A DNA stretch of 64,000 nt from an uncultured Lachnospiraceae bacterium (GCA_910585075.1 CAJUED010000008.1:1-64000); one strand, 5' to 3'. Counted from the stretch's first letter, positions 33,526-42,788 are shown. The notes: generated by a model not told the origin, from the sequence alone. Numbers and translations are program-made.

Positions 33526-34650
33526 TCAAATTCGTTTTCTGCGAGTTTCTATAAAGCCTGTCGCAAATGTTTTCACATCCCTTACCTTTTTCTCAATCAG
33601 CAGCGGCACGGCAATGCCCGCCAAAAGGTAAATCCATTTAGCCGCTTCCGTTCCTCCCGGCAGATACAAATATTCAATATCATAGAAAAACAGCTCCTGA
33701 TTAAATTCTCCACACAGAGGCGTTAAACAGCTGCAGAAATAGAAAAAGCCCTTTATCAGCATGAATACTGCCGTATGGTGCATCATAACGGCAAATGTAT
33801 TACGCCCAATATAAACCATTTTATCCGAAAAACCCGGAATCCTGTCAATTATTTTTGAGATACGCAGCCAAAACGCAATTCCTGTAATAACAGTTACATA
33901 AGGTATCACAGGGCCATTGGCAAAGCTTCCCACCCATACAACGCCAAAAGCAAGCCCCGCGCAGAAAATACAAATCAAAACCTGTATCCCGATAACCAAC
34001 AAAAAATACCAACCATCTGACAGGGTATCATGTACTTCCAGTTTTTCCCGATAAATCCGCCCCATCTGAAAGCCCGGCAGCATAAGAAGAAGCCTGCCCG
34101 GAAAATGGTACCATCCCCACACATGTCCTCCAATCGCAAGCTGTATCGTAATCATTCCAAAGACAAGGCAGCCGGCCAAAATCAGCCATTCATTTTTCAG
34201 ATGCAGTATCCCCAGCACCTTCCGCATAATCACATTAATCACTTCCACCAAAAACAGCGCCGGGACAAACCATGCGGAAAAATGATACATAAACTGATGA
34301 CCATCTAAAAAGGGCGAGATAAAAAGTGTTTTAAAAGACAAATTTTCTCCAAAAGTAAAGCCCGCTCCGTGCAGTATCTGTGCCAGAATCCCATAAAAAA
34401 GATTCCAAAAAAAGTAAGGAACAAGCAGAGTGGTACATTTTTTCAAAATATATCTGAAAATATTTTCCTCCGCTTCTTCCCTGTAAAAATATCCCGACAC
34501 AAATAAAAATATGAACACATGAAAAGAATAGTAGGGAAATAACCCGCCAATATCAAGCACATTATAACCCAGGTGTCCCACCACCACCAAAATAATACCA
34601 AATGCCGATAAAATCCTGAATTGTCTGTTTTCCTTCATACTTACTTTCAT
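33526..34650 (-). CDS. Acyltransferase-3 family membrane protein (first of a tandem pair)
   Basis: A 374-residue integral membrane O-acyltransferase of the acyltransferase_3 family. It has about ten transmembrane segments, with the N-terminal signature FRILSAFGIILVVVGHLGY bearing the conserved His (about residue 22). Such enzymes move acetyl or succinyl groups onto polysaccharides, peptidoglycan or lipids. Its start is 6 bp after the stop of another acyltransferase gene upstream, so the two form one unit. The acceptor is unknown. An ATG four codons downstream is an alternative start. Confidence 0.85.
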   Translation of the reverse strand: MKVSMKENRQFRILSAFGIILVVVGHLGYNVLDIGGLFPYYSFHVFIFLFVSGYFYREEAEENIFRYILKKCTTLLVPYFFWNLFYGILAQILHGAGFTFGENLSFKTLFISPFLDGHQFMYHFSAWFVPALFLVEVINVIMRKVLGILHLKNEWLILAGCLVFGMITIQLAIGGHVWGWYHFPGRLLLMLPGFQMGRIYREKLEVHDTLSDGWYFLLVIGIQVLICIFCAGLAFGVVWVGSFANGPVIPYVTVITGIAFWLRISKIIDRIPGFSDKMVYIGRNTFAVMMHHTAVFMLIKGFFYFCSCLTPLCGEFNQELFFYDIEYLYLPGGTEAAKWIYLLAGIAVPLLIEKKVRDVKTFATGFIETRRKRI

Positions 34651-34656
34651 CCTTTT

Positions 34657-35697
34657 TTAATGGAGCATTACTAATTTTCTGATAACCGGTATATGGTCGG
34701 CTATAAACGCCCCCAGAAGGCTAACCCCAAAGGTGAATATGGTGAGCACCGGTATTGATACAATTGCAGAAAATGAGATCGTGGTAATTCCTACAAGATT
34801 TAACTTCTCAATCACAAACAGGTGAAACATGTAAATAAAGAATGTATAACCGGACAATTTTTTCCATACATTCACATTTTTCACCCTGTCAAATGCCTTA
34901 CTATATTTAAAAAAGATAAAAATAGCCGCGGTCATCAAAAGGATATTGAGCGAAGAAGGGCTAAACCACCTCTCCACATAATTACCGGATGCCCGGCAGC
35001 TCCTGACTGTCAAGAAAGGGGTCAAACATACGGCGCCGATTCCCAGCACATAAATACCCCGGCGGATTTCTTTTTTGATATCCGTCACGTCTAAATAATA
35101 GCCCAATAAAAAGTAACCAAAATTTCCTACCAGAATATCCATACCGAGGCTGTCAATCCGTGCCTGTAATGTAGATAGATGGAACAGTCCCGTCACAGAA
35201 GGAAATAAAAACCGAAAGACAACCCACAATATCAGATAGTATTGCAGTATTTTCCTGTTTGCACTTATCTGCCGGGCAACCGGAATCAATATGTAAAAGC
35301 CGCACAGCATCTGTAAAAACCACATATGAACATGTCCAAATATAAATCGCTCCGTTGCCGCTCTCCAAACTTCCGCAGAAAACTCTCCCCGAAGTCCGTC
35401 CACCACCGCCCCCTGAAAAGCGTAAAAAGCGGACCATACATAAAACAGTAATATCAATTTCAGAATCCGCCTTAAAAGACCCGTATTTTCTTTCTCCGGG
35501 GAAACAAGAAAAAGCCCGCTCAACATAAAGAAAACAGGAACTGCAAAGCGGGTAAGACTGTTATAGATTGTCATGGTTACAAATTCACGTCCATTTACAT
35601 CCACAACACTCCAATAGCTGGCTGATACATGCAGCAGAACAATTGCAAAGCTTGCAACTACTCTCAGCACATCGTATTTTATAACTCTCTCCCTCAT
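34657..35697 (-). CDS. Acyltransferase-3 family membrane protein (second of a tandem pair)
   Basis: A 346-residue member of the same family as its downstream neighbour but clearly diverged from it. The start YDVLRVVASFAIVLLHVSASYW includes the catalytic-type His about residue 23, and FTRFAVPVFFMLSGLFLVSPEK follows near residues 50-70. It has about ten transmembrane segments. It heads a two-gene unit and probably modifies a cell-surface glycan. No glycosyltransferase or polysaccharide genes adjoin it, so the acceptor cannot be inferred. Confidence 0.86.
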   Translation of the reverse strand: MRERVIKYDVLRVVASFAIVLLHVSASYWSVVDVNGREFVTMTIYNSLTRFAVPVFFMLSGLFLVSPEKENTGLLRRILKLILLFYVWSAFYAFQGAVVDGLRGEFSAEVWRAATERFIFGHVHMWFLQMLCGFYILIPVARQISANRKILQYYLILWVVFRFLFPSVTGLFHLSTLQARIDSLGMDILVGNFGYFLLGYYLDVTDIKKEIRRGIYVLGIGAVCLTPFLTVRSCRASGNYVERWFSPSSLNILLMTAAIFIFFKYSKAFDRVKNVNVWKKLSGYTFFIYMFHLFVIEKLNLVGITTISFSAIVSIPVLTIFTFGVSLLGAFIADHIPVIRKLVMLH

Positions 35698-35802
35698 AGT
35701 CTCCCTTCTCCTGACCCCTCAAAATATCCTGACAATTATACGTCTTTACGCATTATATTGCAACGATATTTTATTTCTATAAACAATACCCTGGCAAAAA
35801 AT

Positions 35803-36003
35803 TCATATTTTCATAGATAAAATATCCTGAATAGTATAGTCAGGCTGCTCATATTTTTCTTTCGTATAATCGCCAATACCTCCATTATCAAACTCTTCCA
35901 GATATCTTGCCATTCCAATTGGTCCAAGGGCTTTAACCAATGCCTCTGTCCCCATTTTCCTAATTTCGCTTGGTTTTGTTATTTTAATCGTTTGTGTCGT
36001 CAT
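35803..36003 (-). CDS. Small partner of the PIN-domain protein (putative antitoxin)
   Basis: A 66-residue, mostly charged protein starting MTTQTIKITKPSEIRKMG. I do not recognise a DNA-binding fold with confidence. The region ITKPSEIRKMGTEALVKALGPIGMARYLEEF could be one or two helices preceded by a strand. Its ATG, nine bases after GGAGG, lies inside the 3' end of the PIN gene (20-bp overlap), so the two are translationally coupled. Small genes overlapping PIN toxins are usually antitoxins, although VapB-type antitoxins normally come first. Confidence 0.6.
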   Translation of the reverse strand: MTTQTIKITKPSEIRKMGTEALVKALGPIGMARYLEEFDNGGIGDYTKEKYEQPDYTIQDILSMKI

Positions 36004-36442
36004 GCTCAAATACCTCCATCACATACTCAATAGGATTCTTCACGTCTACTTTACAACATATTTTTTTGCAGTTACGCAAAAATTTCATATCTGTTGTTAA
36101 AAATATATCTGCTCTTGTTTCCGCACTCGCCAAATGCAAGCTATCAAACGCTTTAATATTAGATATTTTCACTATTTCTTCTGCCCTGGCTTTTATTTCC
36201 TCATTTATTTCTATTGTATTTGAAATTAATGCCCTATACACGCCTTCCACATTACCGCGCTTCTCAAAACTGGTAATTTTAGAAATTTCTATATCCAATA
36301 TATCTGAACCAATAATTTCATCCTCACCATCATATGCTTTTTGCATAATAATCAATATTGCCTCACGCTCTAAATAATTTTTTATATTTGTCCTATCATC
36401 AAACAAACGATTGTAACAGCAATTATCCAAATATACTTTCAA
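35984..36442 (-). CDS. PIN-domain ribonuclease, VapC-like toxin
   Basis: A 152-residue PIN-fold protein. The expected acidic residues are present: Asp6 in KVYLDNCCYNRLFDD, Asp50/Glu52 in SDILDIEIS, Asp100 in KAFDSLHLASAE and Asp118 in FLTTDMKFLRN. PIN toxins cleave tRNA or other RNA using Mg2+. The start is a TTG nine bases after GGAG; an earlier TTG two codons upstream is too near the ribosome-binding site. The following gene overlaps it by 20 bp and is the likely antidote. Toxin-first order is unusual for this class. Confidence 0.8.
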   Translation of the reverse strand: MKVYLDNCCYNRLFDDRTNIKNYLEREAILIIMQKAYDGEDEIIGSDILDIEISKITSFEKRGNVEGVYRALISNTIEINEEIKARAEEIVKISNIKAFDSLHLASAETRADIFLTTDMKFLRNCKKICCKVDVKNPIEYVMEVFEHDDTND

Positions 36443-36494
36443 TAGCAATCACTCCTTCCCGCTGAAACACCGCATTTCAGCCATATTTAGCCTT

Positions 36495-37697
36495 TTATTT
36501 ATCCTCACACACCTGAAAAATGTAGAATTTCAAGTAATAAGATTCATCCGCCGCCCACAAAATCGGATGGTCCGGCGCCTGTGTCCTGAATTCCACCTGC
36601 CGAAGTCTTTTATGCGCATTTTTTGCCGCCTGGTGAATCACTTCCGTAAAAAGCTCATAGGACATAAAATGGGAACAGGAGCAGGTAGCCAAAAAGCCTC
36701 CTTCCTTTACAAGCTTCATGGCCCGGAGATTAATTTCCCGATATCCTTTAGCCGCATTTTTAACGGACTGACGGGATTTGGCAAAAGCCGGAGGGTCAAG
36801 TATGACCACATCAAATTTCTCCTGCTTTTCCTCCAATTCAGGCAGCAGTTCAAATACATCTCTGCACAAAAAGGCAGTCCTGTCCTCCACTTTATTCAGT
36901 ATGGCGTTTTTAACGGCCTGGTCTACTCCTGTCTGGGATGCATCCACTCCAATAACCTGTTTTGCCCCTGCAACTGCCGCATTTAAGGCAAAAGAACCTG
37001 TATGAGTAAAGCAGTCCAGCACTCTAGCGCCCCTGCAAAGCTTTTGAATCGCCAGACGGTTATATTTCTGGTCAAGAAAAAATCCCGTTTTCTGTCCGTC
37101 CCTGACATCCACCAGAAATTTGACCCCATTTTCCACTATCTCCACATTGGTATCAAATTCCTCTCCGATAAACCCCTTGATTCTCTCCATCCCTTCGTTT
37201 TCTCTTACTTTTGCGTCACTACGCTCATAAACGCCTTTTATGACAATGCCATCCTGTAAAAGAATATCCTTTAATATATCCACTATTTCCTGTTTAAATC
37301 TGTCGATACCAAGGGCAAGGGATTCCATAACAAGTACATCGGAAAATTTGTCAATTACCAATCCGGGTAAAAAATCAGCCTCTCCGAATATAACACGGCA
37401 GCTTTCCGTATCAACCACTTTTTTCCGGTATTCCCAGGCATCAATAACCCTTCGTCTTAAAAAGCTTTCGTCCACCTGCTGATGAACATTTCTGGTCATC
37501 AGCCTGATCCTTATCTTGGAATTTTGGTTGATAAATCCTTTTCCCATGGGATAGCCGTCAAAATCATGCACTGTCACAATATCGCCATTTGTAAAACTGC
37601 CCATGATACTTGCTATTTCATTATCAAATATCCACATACCACCCGCCTTGATGGTACGTCCTTCTCCCTTTTTTAAAGTAACAATCGCTTCACTCAT
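36495..37697 (-). CDS. RlmI-like 23S rRNA (cytosine-C5) methyltransferase
   Basis: A 400-residue SAM-dependent methyltransferase. An N-terminal PUA domain (about 1-75, VTLKKGEGRTIKAGGMWIFDNEI) is followed by the middle domain (about 90-190). The Rossmann methyltransferase has LDCFTHTGSFALNAAVAGA (about 225-243), the catalytic-loop motif VVILDPPAFAKS (about 295-306) and TCSCSHFM (about 338-345). It is close to E. coli RlmI, which modifies C1962 of 23S rRNA. The start follows GGGGGA. Confidence 0.9.
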   Translation of the reverse strand: MSEAIVTLKKGEGRTIKAGGMWIFDNEIASIMGSFTNGDIVTVHDFDGYPMGKGFINQNSKIRIRLMTRNVHQQVDESFLRRRVIDAWEYRKKVVDTESCRVIFGEADFLPGLVIDKFSDVLVMESLALGIDRFKQEIVDILKDILLQDGIVIKGVYERSDAKVRENEGMERIKGFIGEEFDTNVEIVENGVKFLVDVRDGQKTGFFLDQKYNRLAIQKLCRGARVLDCFTHTGSFALNAAVAGAKQVIGVDASQTGVDQAVKNAILNKVEDRTAFLCRDVFELLPELEEKQEKFDVVILDPPAFAKSRQSVKNAAKGYREINLRAMKLVKEGGFLATCSCSHFMSYELFTEVIHQAAKNAHKRLRQVEFRTQAPDHPILWAADESYYLKFYIFQVCEDK

Positions 37698-37740
37698 ATG
37701 AATCCCCCAAACCCACTGCAAACAATAATATATTTCTTAT

Positions 37741-37770
37741 CAGCAAATTTCCATATGCGGCCCTGTGTAT
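37741..37770. repeat. 30-bp dispersed repeat D, copy 2
   Basis: This matches 23906-23935 at 27 of 30 positions. It lies in the 120-bp gap between the methyltransferase start and the terminator of the DUF1624 gene. Confidence 0.65.
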
Positions 37771-37803
37771 AAAAGCCGGGCAAACATAACAGGATGCCCG
37801 GCT
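37770..37803 (-). terminator. Terminator downstream of the DUF1624 gene
   Basis: On the minus strand AGCCGGGC pairs perfectly with GCCCGGCT across a 14-nt loop and is followed by TTTTATAC. It lies 18 bp past the stop codon. Confidence 0.85.
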
Positions 37804-37820
37804 ATTTATCCATCATCTGA

Positions 37821-38582
37821 CTACAATAATGAAAACCTGTCTAAAATAATAAGTACTCCATAAATCACTGGCTGATGAAGCATATAAATAATCAAAGAAT
37901 GTCTCCCCAAAAAAGAAAGAGGTTTCCATCCTGTCATAAGATATTGCTCCATAATCCGTCCATTACTTTTCTTTCCTATCATACAATACAAAAAATACCC
38001 TGACAAGAACAAAAATAACCATGGAATCAGGGAAAAATAGTCCGTAGAGTAAAATGCAGGCTCCGGAAATCCAAGAAAAGTCATTATCATTCCCTGATAC
38101 AGGGCTTTAGGCAGCCTTATAAGCTTCCAGCTTTCAAACCCCAGACACCCTCTGTTCACATTCCGGGTCAAAACAAACAATACCACACTAAAGGCCAGCC
38201 CCCATTCGGCGGAAAGAGACAATTTTGTAAAAACCTTTTTTAAGGGTACCATAAGCAGCATACAGCTCCCAATCAGAGTCAAGACTCCGAAAACCACTCT
38301 GTCCTCAGGCATAAAAACAATCGTAACCAGTGAAACAACTGCTCCCCCTGCAAAAACAATCAGGCCTCTTTTCAAAGGCCTTTTTCCCAGAGACCAGCAA
38401 AAACCCGAAAGAAGAATAAAAGTCCAACAAATACTCTGCTGCCATACATAAGCGCCGCGTCCCTGATACCACGCAAAATCTACGCCAAAAATATACACCA
38501 AATCCCAACATGCGTGATACAAAATCATGCTGATCAACACTACTCCTCTGATGCTGTCCAAAACTTCATACCTTTTCTTCAT
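37821..38582 (-). CDS. DUF1624/HGSNAT-like membrane protein
   Basis: A 253-residue protein with about seven transmembrane helices. The N-terminus KKRYEVLDSIRGVVLISMILYHACWDLVY matches the DUF1624 (heparan-alpha-glucosaminide N-acetyltransferase-like) family, including the conserved Asp-x-x-Arg-G and a His near residue 23. The C-terminus LGRHSLIIYMLHQPVIYGVL is also typical. These proteins are thought to transfer acyl groups across the membrane to glycans; the acceptor here is unknown. It is a single gene with its own terminator. Confidence 0.8.
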   Translation of the reverse strand: MKKRYEVLDSIRGVVLISMILYHACWDLVYIFGVDFAWYQGRGAYVWQQSICWTFILLSGFCWSLGKRPLKRGLIVFAGGAVVSLVTIVFMPEDRVVFGVLTLIGSCMLLMVPLKKVFTKLSLSAEWGLAFSVVLFVLTRNVNRGCLGFESWKLIRLPKALYQGMIMTFLGFPEPAFYSTDYFSLIPWLFLFLSGYFLYCMIGKKSNGRIMEQYLMTGWKPLSFLGRHSLIIYMLHQPVIYGVLIILDRFSLL

Positions 38583-38693
38583 TTCCTTTTACCCAAATTT
38601 ATCCTTATCTTTACCCTGTCTTTTCACCTAACGGAGCCTGCCCGCTATCTGTCTTTACCTTATCACAAACAGATATCATTTTCTATATTGAAC

Positions 38694-38727
38694 AAAAATC
38701 GGGCAGGGAAAATTTTCTCCCTACCCG
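38694..38727 (-). terminator. Terminator downstream of the 233-residue membrane protein gene
   Basis: On the minus strand CGGGTAGGGAGAAAA folds back on TTTTCCCTGCCCG and is followed by ATTTTTG. Confidence 0.8.
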
Positions 38728-38789
38728 TCATTAAATTATTTCTATACCTCCTGCATATTGAAGCCATGCTTAAAATACTGCGTTAATGA

Positions 38790-39491
38790 TCAGGCAAAAA
38801 TCTCCTCAAGCAAATCTTCAAGCTCGTCCTGATATTGCCCCATGCTTAAACCGGTCTCTTTTTCCGAATTTTCCTCTCTTGGCGGCGCCTTCTTTTCTTT
38901 GGCCTCCTCCTCAAAAAATTCTTTCGCGTATTTCTCCCGTTTTTTGATTCCTTCTTCCATGGCATTTTCTTTTTCCATTTCAAGCCTTGGCGTGAAATAG
39001 TTTTCCAGATAATCCGTCATGTTTGTTTTCAGTACTATTTTCTTTTCCTGCATATCAACAAATCCTGAAATGGAAAAGTACAAGTACAGGCCGAGAATAC
39101 TAACCAGATAATAGGGTATAATCTGAAATAAGGTATTGCCTGCCGCCAGTGATAAACAAATGGATATGCCGGTTACCAATACGGAAAGCATCATGAGCTG
39201 TCCTGAAATATGTGTAAATCTGGACAGGCGTATTTTTGCGAAACTCATATTCTGCAAAAATCTGTCCACAAAAACGCCCGTATTAACCATTTTTCCATTC
39301 AGCTTATAATAATTGGCATATTTTTGTTTGCATTCCTTTAACAATTTGTTTTTCGTGTCAGACATATTATCCGATTCATAAATCATATTATGATATATAA
39401 CACCGGCTATAATCTGACATATAATACTGGATAACAAAAAAAATGAGGTTAATCCTGTAAGTATTTTGTGCTGTGACAATAATATAAACAT
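38790..39491 (-). CDS. Membrane protein of unknown function
   Basis: A 233-residue protein I do not recognise. It has an N-terminal hydrophobic helix (about 8-27), a charged segment, two further helices (about 100-120 and 125-145), and a long hydrophilic C-terminus of about 75 residues. That tail is rich in Glu and Lys and likely helical (EEGIKKREKYAKEFFEEEAKEKK). It starts after a strong GGAAGGAGG and has its own terminator. The divergent gene encodes a TSCPD protein. The length, a Zn-peptidase-like 'DUF' resemblance near GLTSFFLLSSIICQ and lack of motifs do not allow an assignment. Confidence 0.65.
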   Translation of the reverse strand: MFILLSQHKILTGLTSFFLLSSIICQIIAGVIYHNMIYESDNMSDTKNKLLKECKQKYANYYKLNGKMVNTGVFVDRFLQNMSFAKIRLSRFTHISGQLMMLSVLVTGISICLSLAAGNTLFQIIPYYLVSILGLYLYFSISGFVDMQEKKIVLKTNMTDYLENYFTPRLEMEKENAMEEGIKKREKYAKEFFEEEAKEKKAPPREENSEKETGLSMGQYQDELEDLLEEIFA

Positions 39492-39718
39492 ATTTCCTCC
39501 TTCCTTTACTATATTATAGTGGAAGGGATATTTTCCCTCAATAACTACAGGACTGTAATTTATCGCCATATTTTTTCAAATTTTCCCAAAATCCGTGCAG
39601 GAAATACCTTTTCATACTGGAAATCATACATAATTTCTGCTATACTTATTTTTTAAAGAAAGAATAGGTACTGGGAAAAATGAATCTTCCGCAGTGCTTA
39701 AGGTATGGAGGAATTGTC

Positions 39719-39970
39719 ATGAAATATCAAACAAAAGGTACCTGCTCAACTTCAATTGATTTGGAAGTTGAAAATGGAATTATCAAATTCGTTCAATTCG
39801 TTGGAGGATGTAACGGCAATTTAAAAGGCATTTCCAGCCTGGTGACCGGTATGTCTGTGGATGACGCCATTTCCAAGCTGAAGGGCATCCGCTGTGGTTT
39901 TAAGACAACTTCCTGTCCGGATCAGCTTGCCAATGCTCTGGAACAATATAAAAACGGCTCTTTAAGCTGA
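39719..39970 (+). CDS. TSCPD domain-containing protein (TIGR03905 type)
   Basis: An 83-residue protein consisting only of a TSCPD domain: GTCSTSIDLEVENGIIKFVQFVGGCNGN near the N-terminus and CGFKTTSCPDQLANAL near the C-terminus. Four conserved cysteines suggest metal binding. The same domain occurs as a tail on vitamin B12-dependent ribonucleotide reductases, but this stand-alone form has no established role. The start follows TGGAGG; an ATG 13 codons earlier lacks a site. murG follows in the same direction after an 88-bp leader repeat. Confidence 0.88.
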   Translation: MKYQTKGTCSTSIDLEVENGIIKFVQFVGGCNGNLKGISSLVTGMSVDDAISKLKGIRCGFKTTSCPDQLANALEQYKNGSLS

Positions 39971-40058
39971 ACATTTTTTCATACAAATTTGTGCTGGCGC
40001 CCATTGCATACTGTGTACGCATTACATTTGCCGGCTGTTGACAAGAATGGAGATTTCT
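39971..40058 (+). repeat. Leader repeat family A, copy 2
   Basis: The murG leader contains TTTTTTCATACAAATTTGTGC, then CATTTGCCGGCTGTTGACAAG, then the ribosome-binding site ATGGAG, in the same order and at similar distances as the copies before the ABC permease, DUF4173 and flotillin genes. The 5' hairpin is the least preserved of the four. Confidence 0.7.
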
Positions 40059-41153
40059 ATGAGCAACCTGAACACAACAAAAAAAATCGTCCTCACCGGC
40101 GGCGGCACCGCAGGGCATGTAACACCTAATATTGCCCTTCTGCCTTCTCTAAGGGAAGCCGGTTATGAAATTTCCTATATTGGCTCCTATGACGGAATTG
40201 AAAAGAAGCTGATCACAGACTTTGATATTCCTTATTATGGAATTGCCACCGGTAAGTTCAGACGTTATCTGGATATCAAAAATATAACCGACCCCTTCCG
40301 CGTCATAAAAGGTCTGGGGGAAGCAAGAAAATACCTGAAAAAAATAAACCCTGACGTTGTCTTTTCCAAGGGAGGCTTTGTCAGCGTTCCTGTTGTGCGG
40401 GCGGCTGCCTCTTTACACATTCCCTGTATTATACATGAATCCGATATGACACCGGGACTTGCCAACAAACTATGTATTCCTGTAGCTGAGAAAGTTTGCT
40501 GTAATTTTCCGGAAACCATGACTATGCTTCCAAAAGAAAAGGCTGTGCTCACCGGATCTCCCATCCGTGAGGAACTGACAAGGGGCGATAAGATAGCAGC
40601 CCTTGACATGTGTGGTTTTACGGCAAATAAACCTGTTATCATGGTAATCGGGGGAAGCCTTGGAGCTGCCTCCATCAATAAAGCGGTTCGTGAAGCTCTG
40701 CCCAAACTTTTGACGGATTTTCAGGTTATCCACATTTGCGGCAAGGATAAAATAGATAACATGCTTCTCCATATGGAAGGATATGTACAGTTTGAATACG
40801 TCAAAGCCGAGTTAAAGGATATGTTTGCCCTGGCCGACCTTGTCATTTCCCGGGCAGGCGCTAATTCTATCTGCGAGCTCCTGGCTCTTAAAAAACCAAA
40901 TCTTCTGATTCCCTTATCTGCAAACAGCAGCCGCGGCGACCAGATTTTAAATGCAAAATCTTTTGAATCCCAGGGATTTTCCATGGTAATTGACGACGAT
41001 AACTTATCTCCGGATTTACTGGCGGAAAAGGTAATGGAATTATACTTTACAAGACAAACCTATCTTGATGCAATGGGAAAGAGTGATCTCCTTGCCTCCA
41101 TTAAATCCATTATGAAGCTGATTGAAGATGCAGCGGCAAAAGAAAAATCATAA
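40059..41153 (+). CDS. murG: UDP-GlcNAc:undecaprenyl-PP-MurNAc-pentapeptide GlcNAc transferase
   Basis: A 364-residue GT-B glycosyltransferase that makes lipid II for peptidoglycan. It shows LTGGGTAGHVTPNIAL (about 12-27), FSKGGFVSVPVV (about 106-117), MVIGGSLGAASINKAV (about 196-211) and the nucleotide-sugar site ISRAGANSICELLAL (about 265-279). It would sit on the inner face of the membrane. The start MSNLNTT is seven bases after GGAG; an in-frame ATG within that site would add four residues. No other mur or fts genes are nearby, so it is outside the usual division/cell-wall cluster. Confidence 0.95.
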   Translation: MSNLNTTKKIVLTGGGTAGHVTPNIALLPSLREAGYEISYIGSYDGIEKKLITDFDIPYYGIATGKFRRYLDIKNITDPFRVIKGLGEARKYLKKINPDVVFSKGGFVSVPVVRAAASLHIPCIIHESDMTPGLANKLCIPVAEKVCCNFPETMTMLPKEKAVLTGSPIREELTRGDKIAALDMCGFTANKPVIMVIGGSLGAASINKAVREALPKLLTDFQVIHICGKDKIDNMLLHMEGYVQFEYVKAELKDMFALADLVISRAGANSICELLALKKPNLLIPLSANSSRGDQILNAKSFESQGFSMVIDDDNLSPDLLAEKVMELYFTRQTYLDAMGKSDLLASIKSIMKLIEDAAAKEKS

Positions 41154-41155
41154 AT

Positions 41156-41434
41156 ATGAAAAATACAAATATTACAATAGACGCTTTATGGCAATTATTA
41201 ATCGAACATCAAAATGAAACTTTTTACACGATAAAAAAACTGCCTTTCACTTACAGTGTGAAAGGCGGTGAGATTTTTGTGGACAGACGTTCCAAATCCA
41301 TCACAAAGGCTACCTTTGAACAGGCTTTAAATAAACTAAAAGCAAATCCGGAGCAAATCACAGGCCCCAAATCCTTAAATGTTTTTGGAGCACCCTATGT
41401 CTGGGCAATACTAAAAAATTTTGAAATTACATAA
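41156..41434 (+). CDS. Small protein of unknown function downstream of murG
   Basis: A 92-residue soluble protein. It begins with a probable helix (ITIDALWQLLIEHQ), followed by strands (TFYTIKKLPFTYSVKGGEIFVDRRSKSIT) and another helix (KATFEQALNKLKA). The pattern suggests a small winged or alpha/beta domain, but I cannot name a family. Its ATG is three bases after the murG stop without its own clear ribosome-binding site, so translation is likely coupled to murG. Confidence 0.65.
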   Translation: MKNTNITIDALWQLLIEHQNETFYTIKKLPFTYSVKGGEIFVDRRSKSITKATFEQALNKLKANPEQITGPKSLNVFGAPYVWAILKNFEIT

Positions 41435-41527
41435 TCATACTGAAACTTAAATGCATATACCACGTACATCTAATTTATCTATTTGATATCAAAAATCATA
41501 AGCTATTTGACTATTTCACCATCTGAC

Positions 41528-42616
41528 CTAATTATCATAAATATCCACTTTAATCCTGTCTTCGTAAGGCTTAACCAATTTTTCCACTATCTCATAAGAC
41601 AAATCCCGCATATCATTGATAATATCATTAATATTTTCCTGATAGTTACTTTTATTTATTCGATTCTTTCCACTTATCAGACAGTCGCAGATATAGTGAT
41701 TGATATCCGGTGAAAAGTGCAGAATATCCATATAATTCTCAAGATTGGTAATAACTTCCCTGTCATTCAGAAAATAAAATAATTCCACATTTTCGTAAGA
41801 AACCAGCTCCTCCATAGCCTTTTCCATGTTATAAAGATAAGCTTCCGTATCCCCCTCCCGATAGATATTATCCCACCACATCATGGAGTAGGGCGGTATA
41901 AAGATATAAAAAACAGTATCGGGATGATTTTCAATCTGTTCTTCCAGCAAATCAAGATTTTTCCTGAGCAAATCTTTATAATAATCAGCCGGTTTCATTT
42001 CTTCCACAGTACGCTTACGGATATAAAGCCCTAAAACCATATCCGAGTTAAATTCCTTCCACTGGGCCCAGTTATAGGAATTGTTCTCATCATAATCCCC
42101 AATGGTTGAGTTTGCAATCAAATAGGGAATCTTTTCCATAAGAACTCCCTTATTCAACCAATATTCCACATCATTGAAATAATTGTCATCATATAAATAC
42201 ATGGGACATCCCGTAAGGGAATAGGTGGTTTCCGGGTCAGCCACCAGGGCGGAAGGGTCCAGATTATAAAAAACATATTTTAAATCCTGATGCTCAAAGG
42301 CAATATCCAGTAAAAAGCACAAATCCGCCGTAGCTCCATAAGAACGGATTGCTTTCACCACCTTACAGCCAAAGCCCTGGTTAAACCAGTCGTTATAATA
42401 ATTTTCCGCCACGGACGAGCCTGCAACCACACTGTCATAATCAAATGTCTTAAGGGAACCCACGCACTGATATTCTTTATCCGTAAGTACCGCCTTCAGT
42501 CCTTTAAGAGGCTTATGATATTGAAAAAAAGGGTCAAACACTACCACTGCCAAAATGCAGAGCCCAAACAAAATCCCACTCCATATAAAAAAACGTTTTA
42601 TAAATTTTTGAGACAT
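41528..42616 (-). CDS. SGNH/DltD-like secreted membrane-anchored protein paired with MBOAT
   Basis: A 362-residue protein with one N-terminal transmembrane anchor (about 9-27), the rest outside the membrane. It has VVAGSSVAENYYNDWF (about 63-78), with the position and form of the SGNH catalytic serine block, and near the C-terminus MDILHFSPDINHYICD, a Asp-x-x-His block as in AlgJ/DltD-type proteins. The gene lies downstream of an MBOAT acyltransferase on the same strand. By analogy with AlgI/AlgJ and DltB/DltD, the MBOAT passes an acyl group across the membrane and this protein helps place it on an extracellular polymer. Confidence 0.75.
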   Translation of the reverse strand: MSQKFIKRFFIWSGILFGLCILAVVVFDPFFQYHKPLKGLKAVLTDKEYQCVGSLKTFDYDSVVAGSSVAENYYNDWFNQGFGCKVVKAIRSYGATADLCFLLDIAFEHQDLKYVFYNLDPSALVADPETTYSLTGCPMYLYDDNYFNDVEYWLNKGVLMEKIPYLIANSTIGDYDENNSYNWAQWKEFNSDMVLGLYIRKRTVEEMKPADYYKDLLRKNLDLLEEQIENHPDTVFYIFIPPYSMMWWDNIYREGDTEAYLYNMEKAMEELVSYENVELFYFLNDREVITNLENYMDILHFSPDINHYICDCLISGKNRINKSNYQENINDIINDMRDLSYEIVEKLVKPYEDRIKVDIYDN

Positions 42617-42743
42617 TCATATCACCTGCTGAAATCAAATTATGCTTTTATTTGCAAACCGACTTAAATGAATTCCCCACGGCAAGTTGCAGGGAATCAA
42701 ACCTATGAATAATTGAACAAAACACTTCCGCACCTTATTAATC

Positions 42744-42788
42744 CAAACGCTGCTGACAGCTTATTGCAACAAACGCAACAGCTTATGG
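42744..42788. repeat. Two degenerate units of the 23933-type tandem repeat
   Basis: CAAACGCTGCTGACAGCTTATTG (42744-42766) and a second shortened unit, CAACAAACGCAACAGCTTATGG, share the CAAACGC...CAGCTTATTG frame of the 38-bp repeats at 23933-24035. They abut the MBOAT stop codon. Confidence 0.55.
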
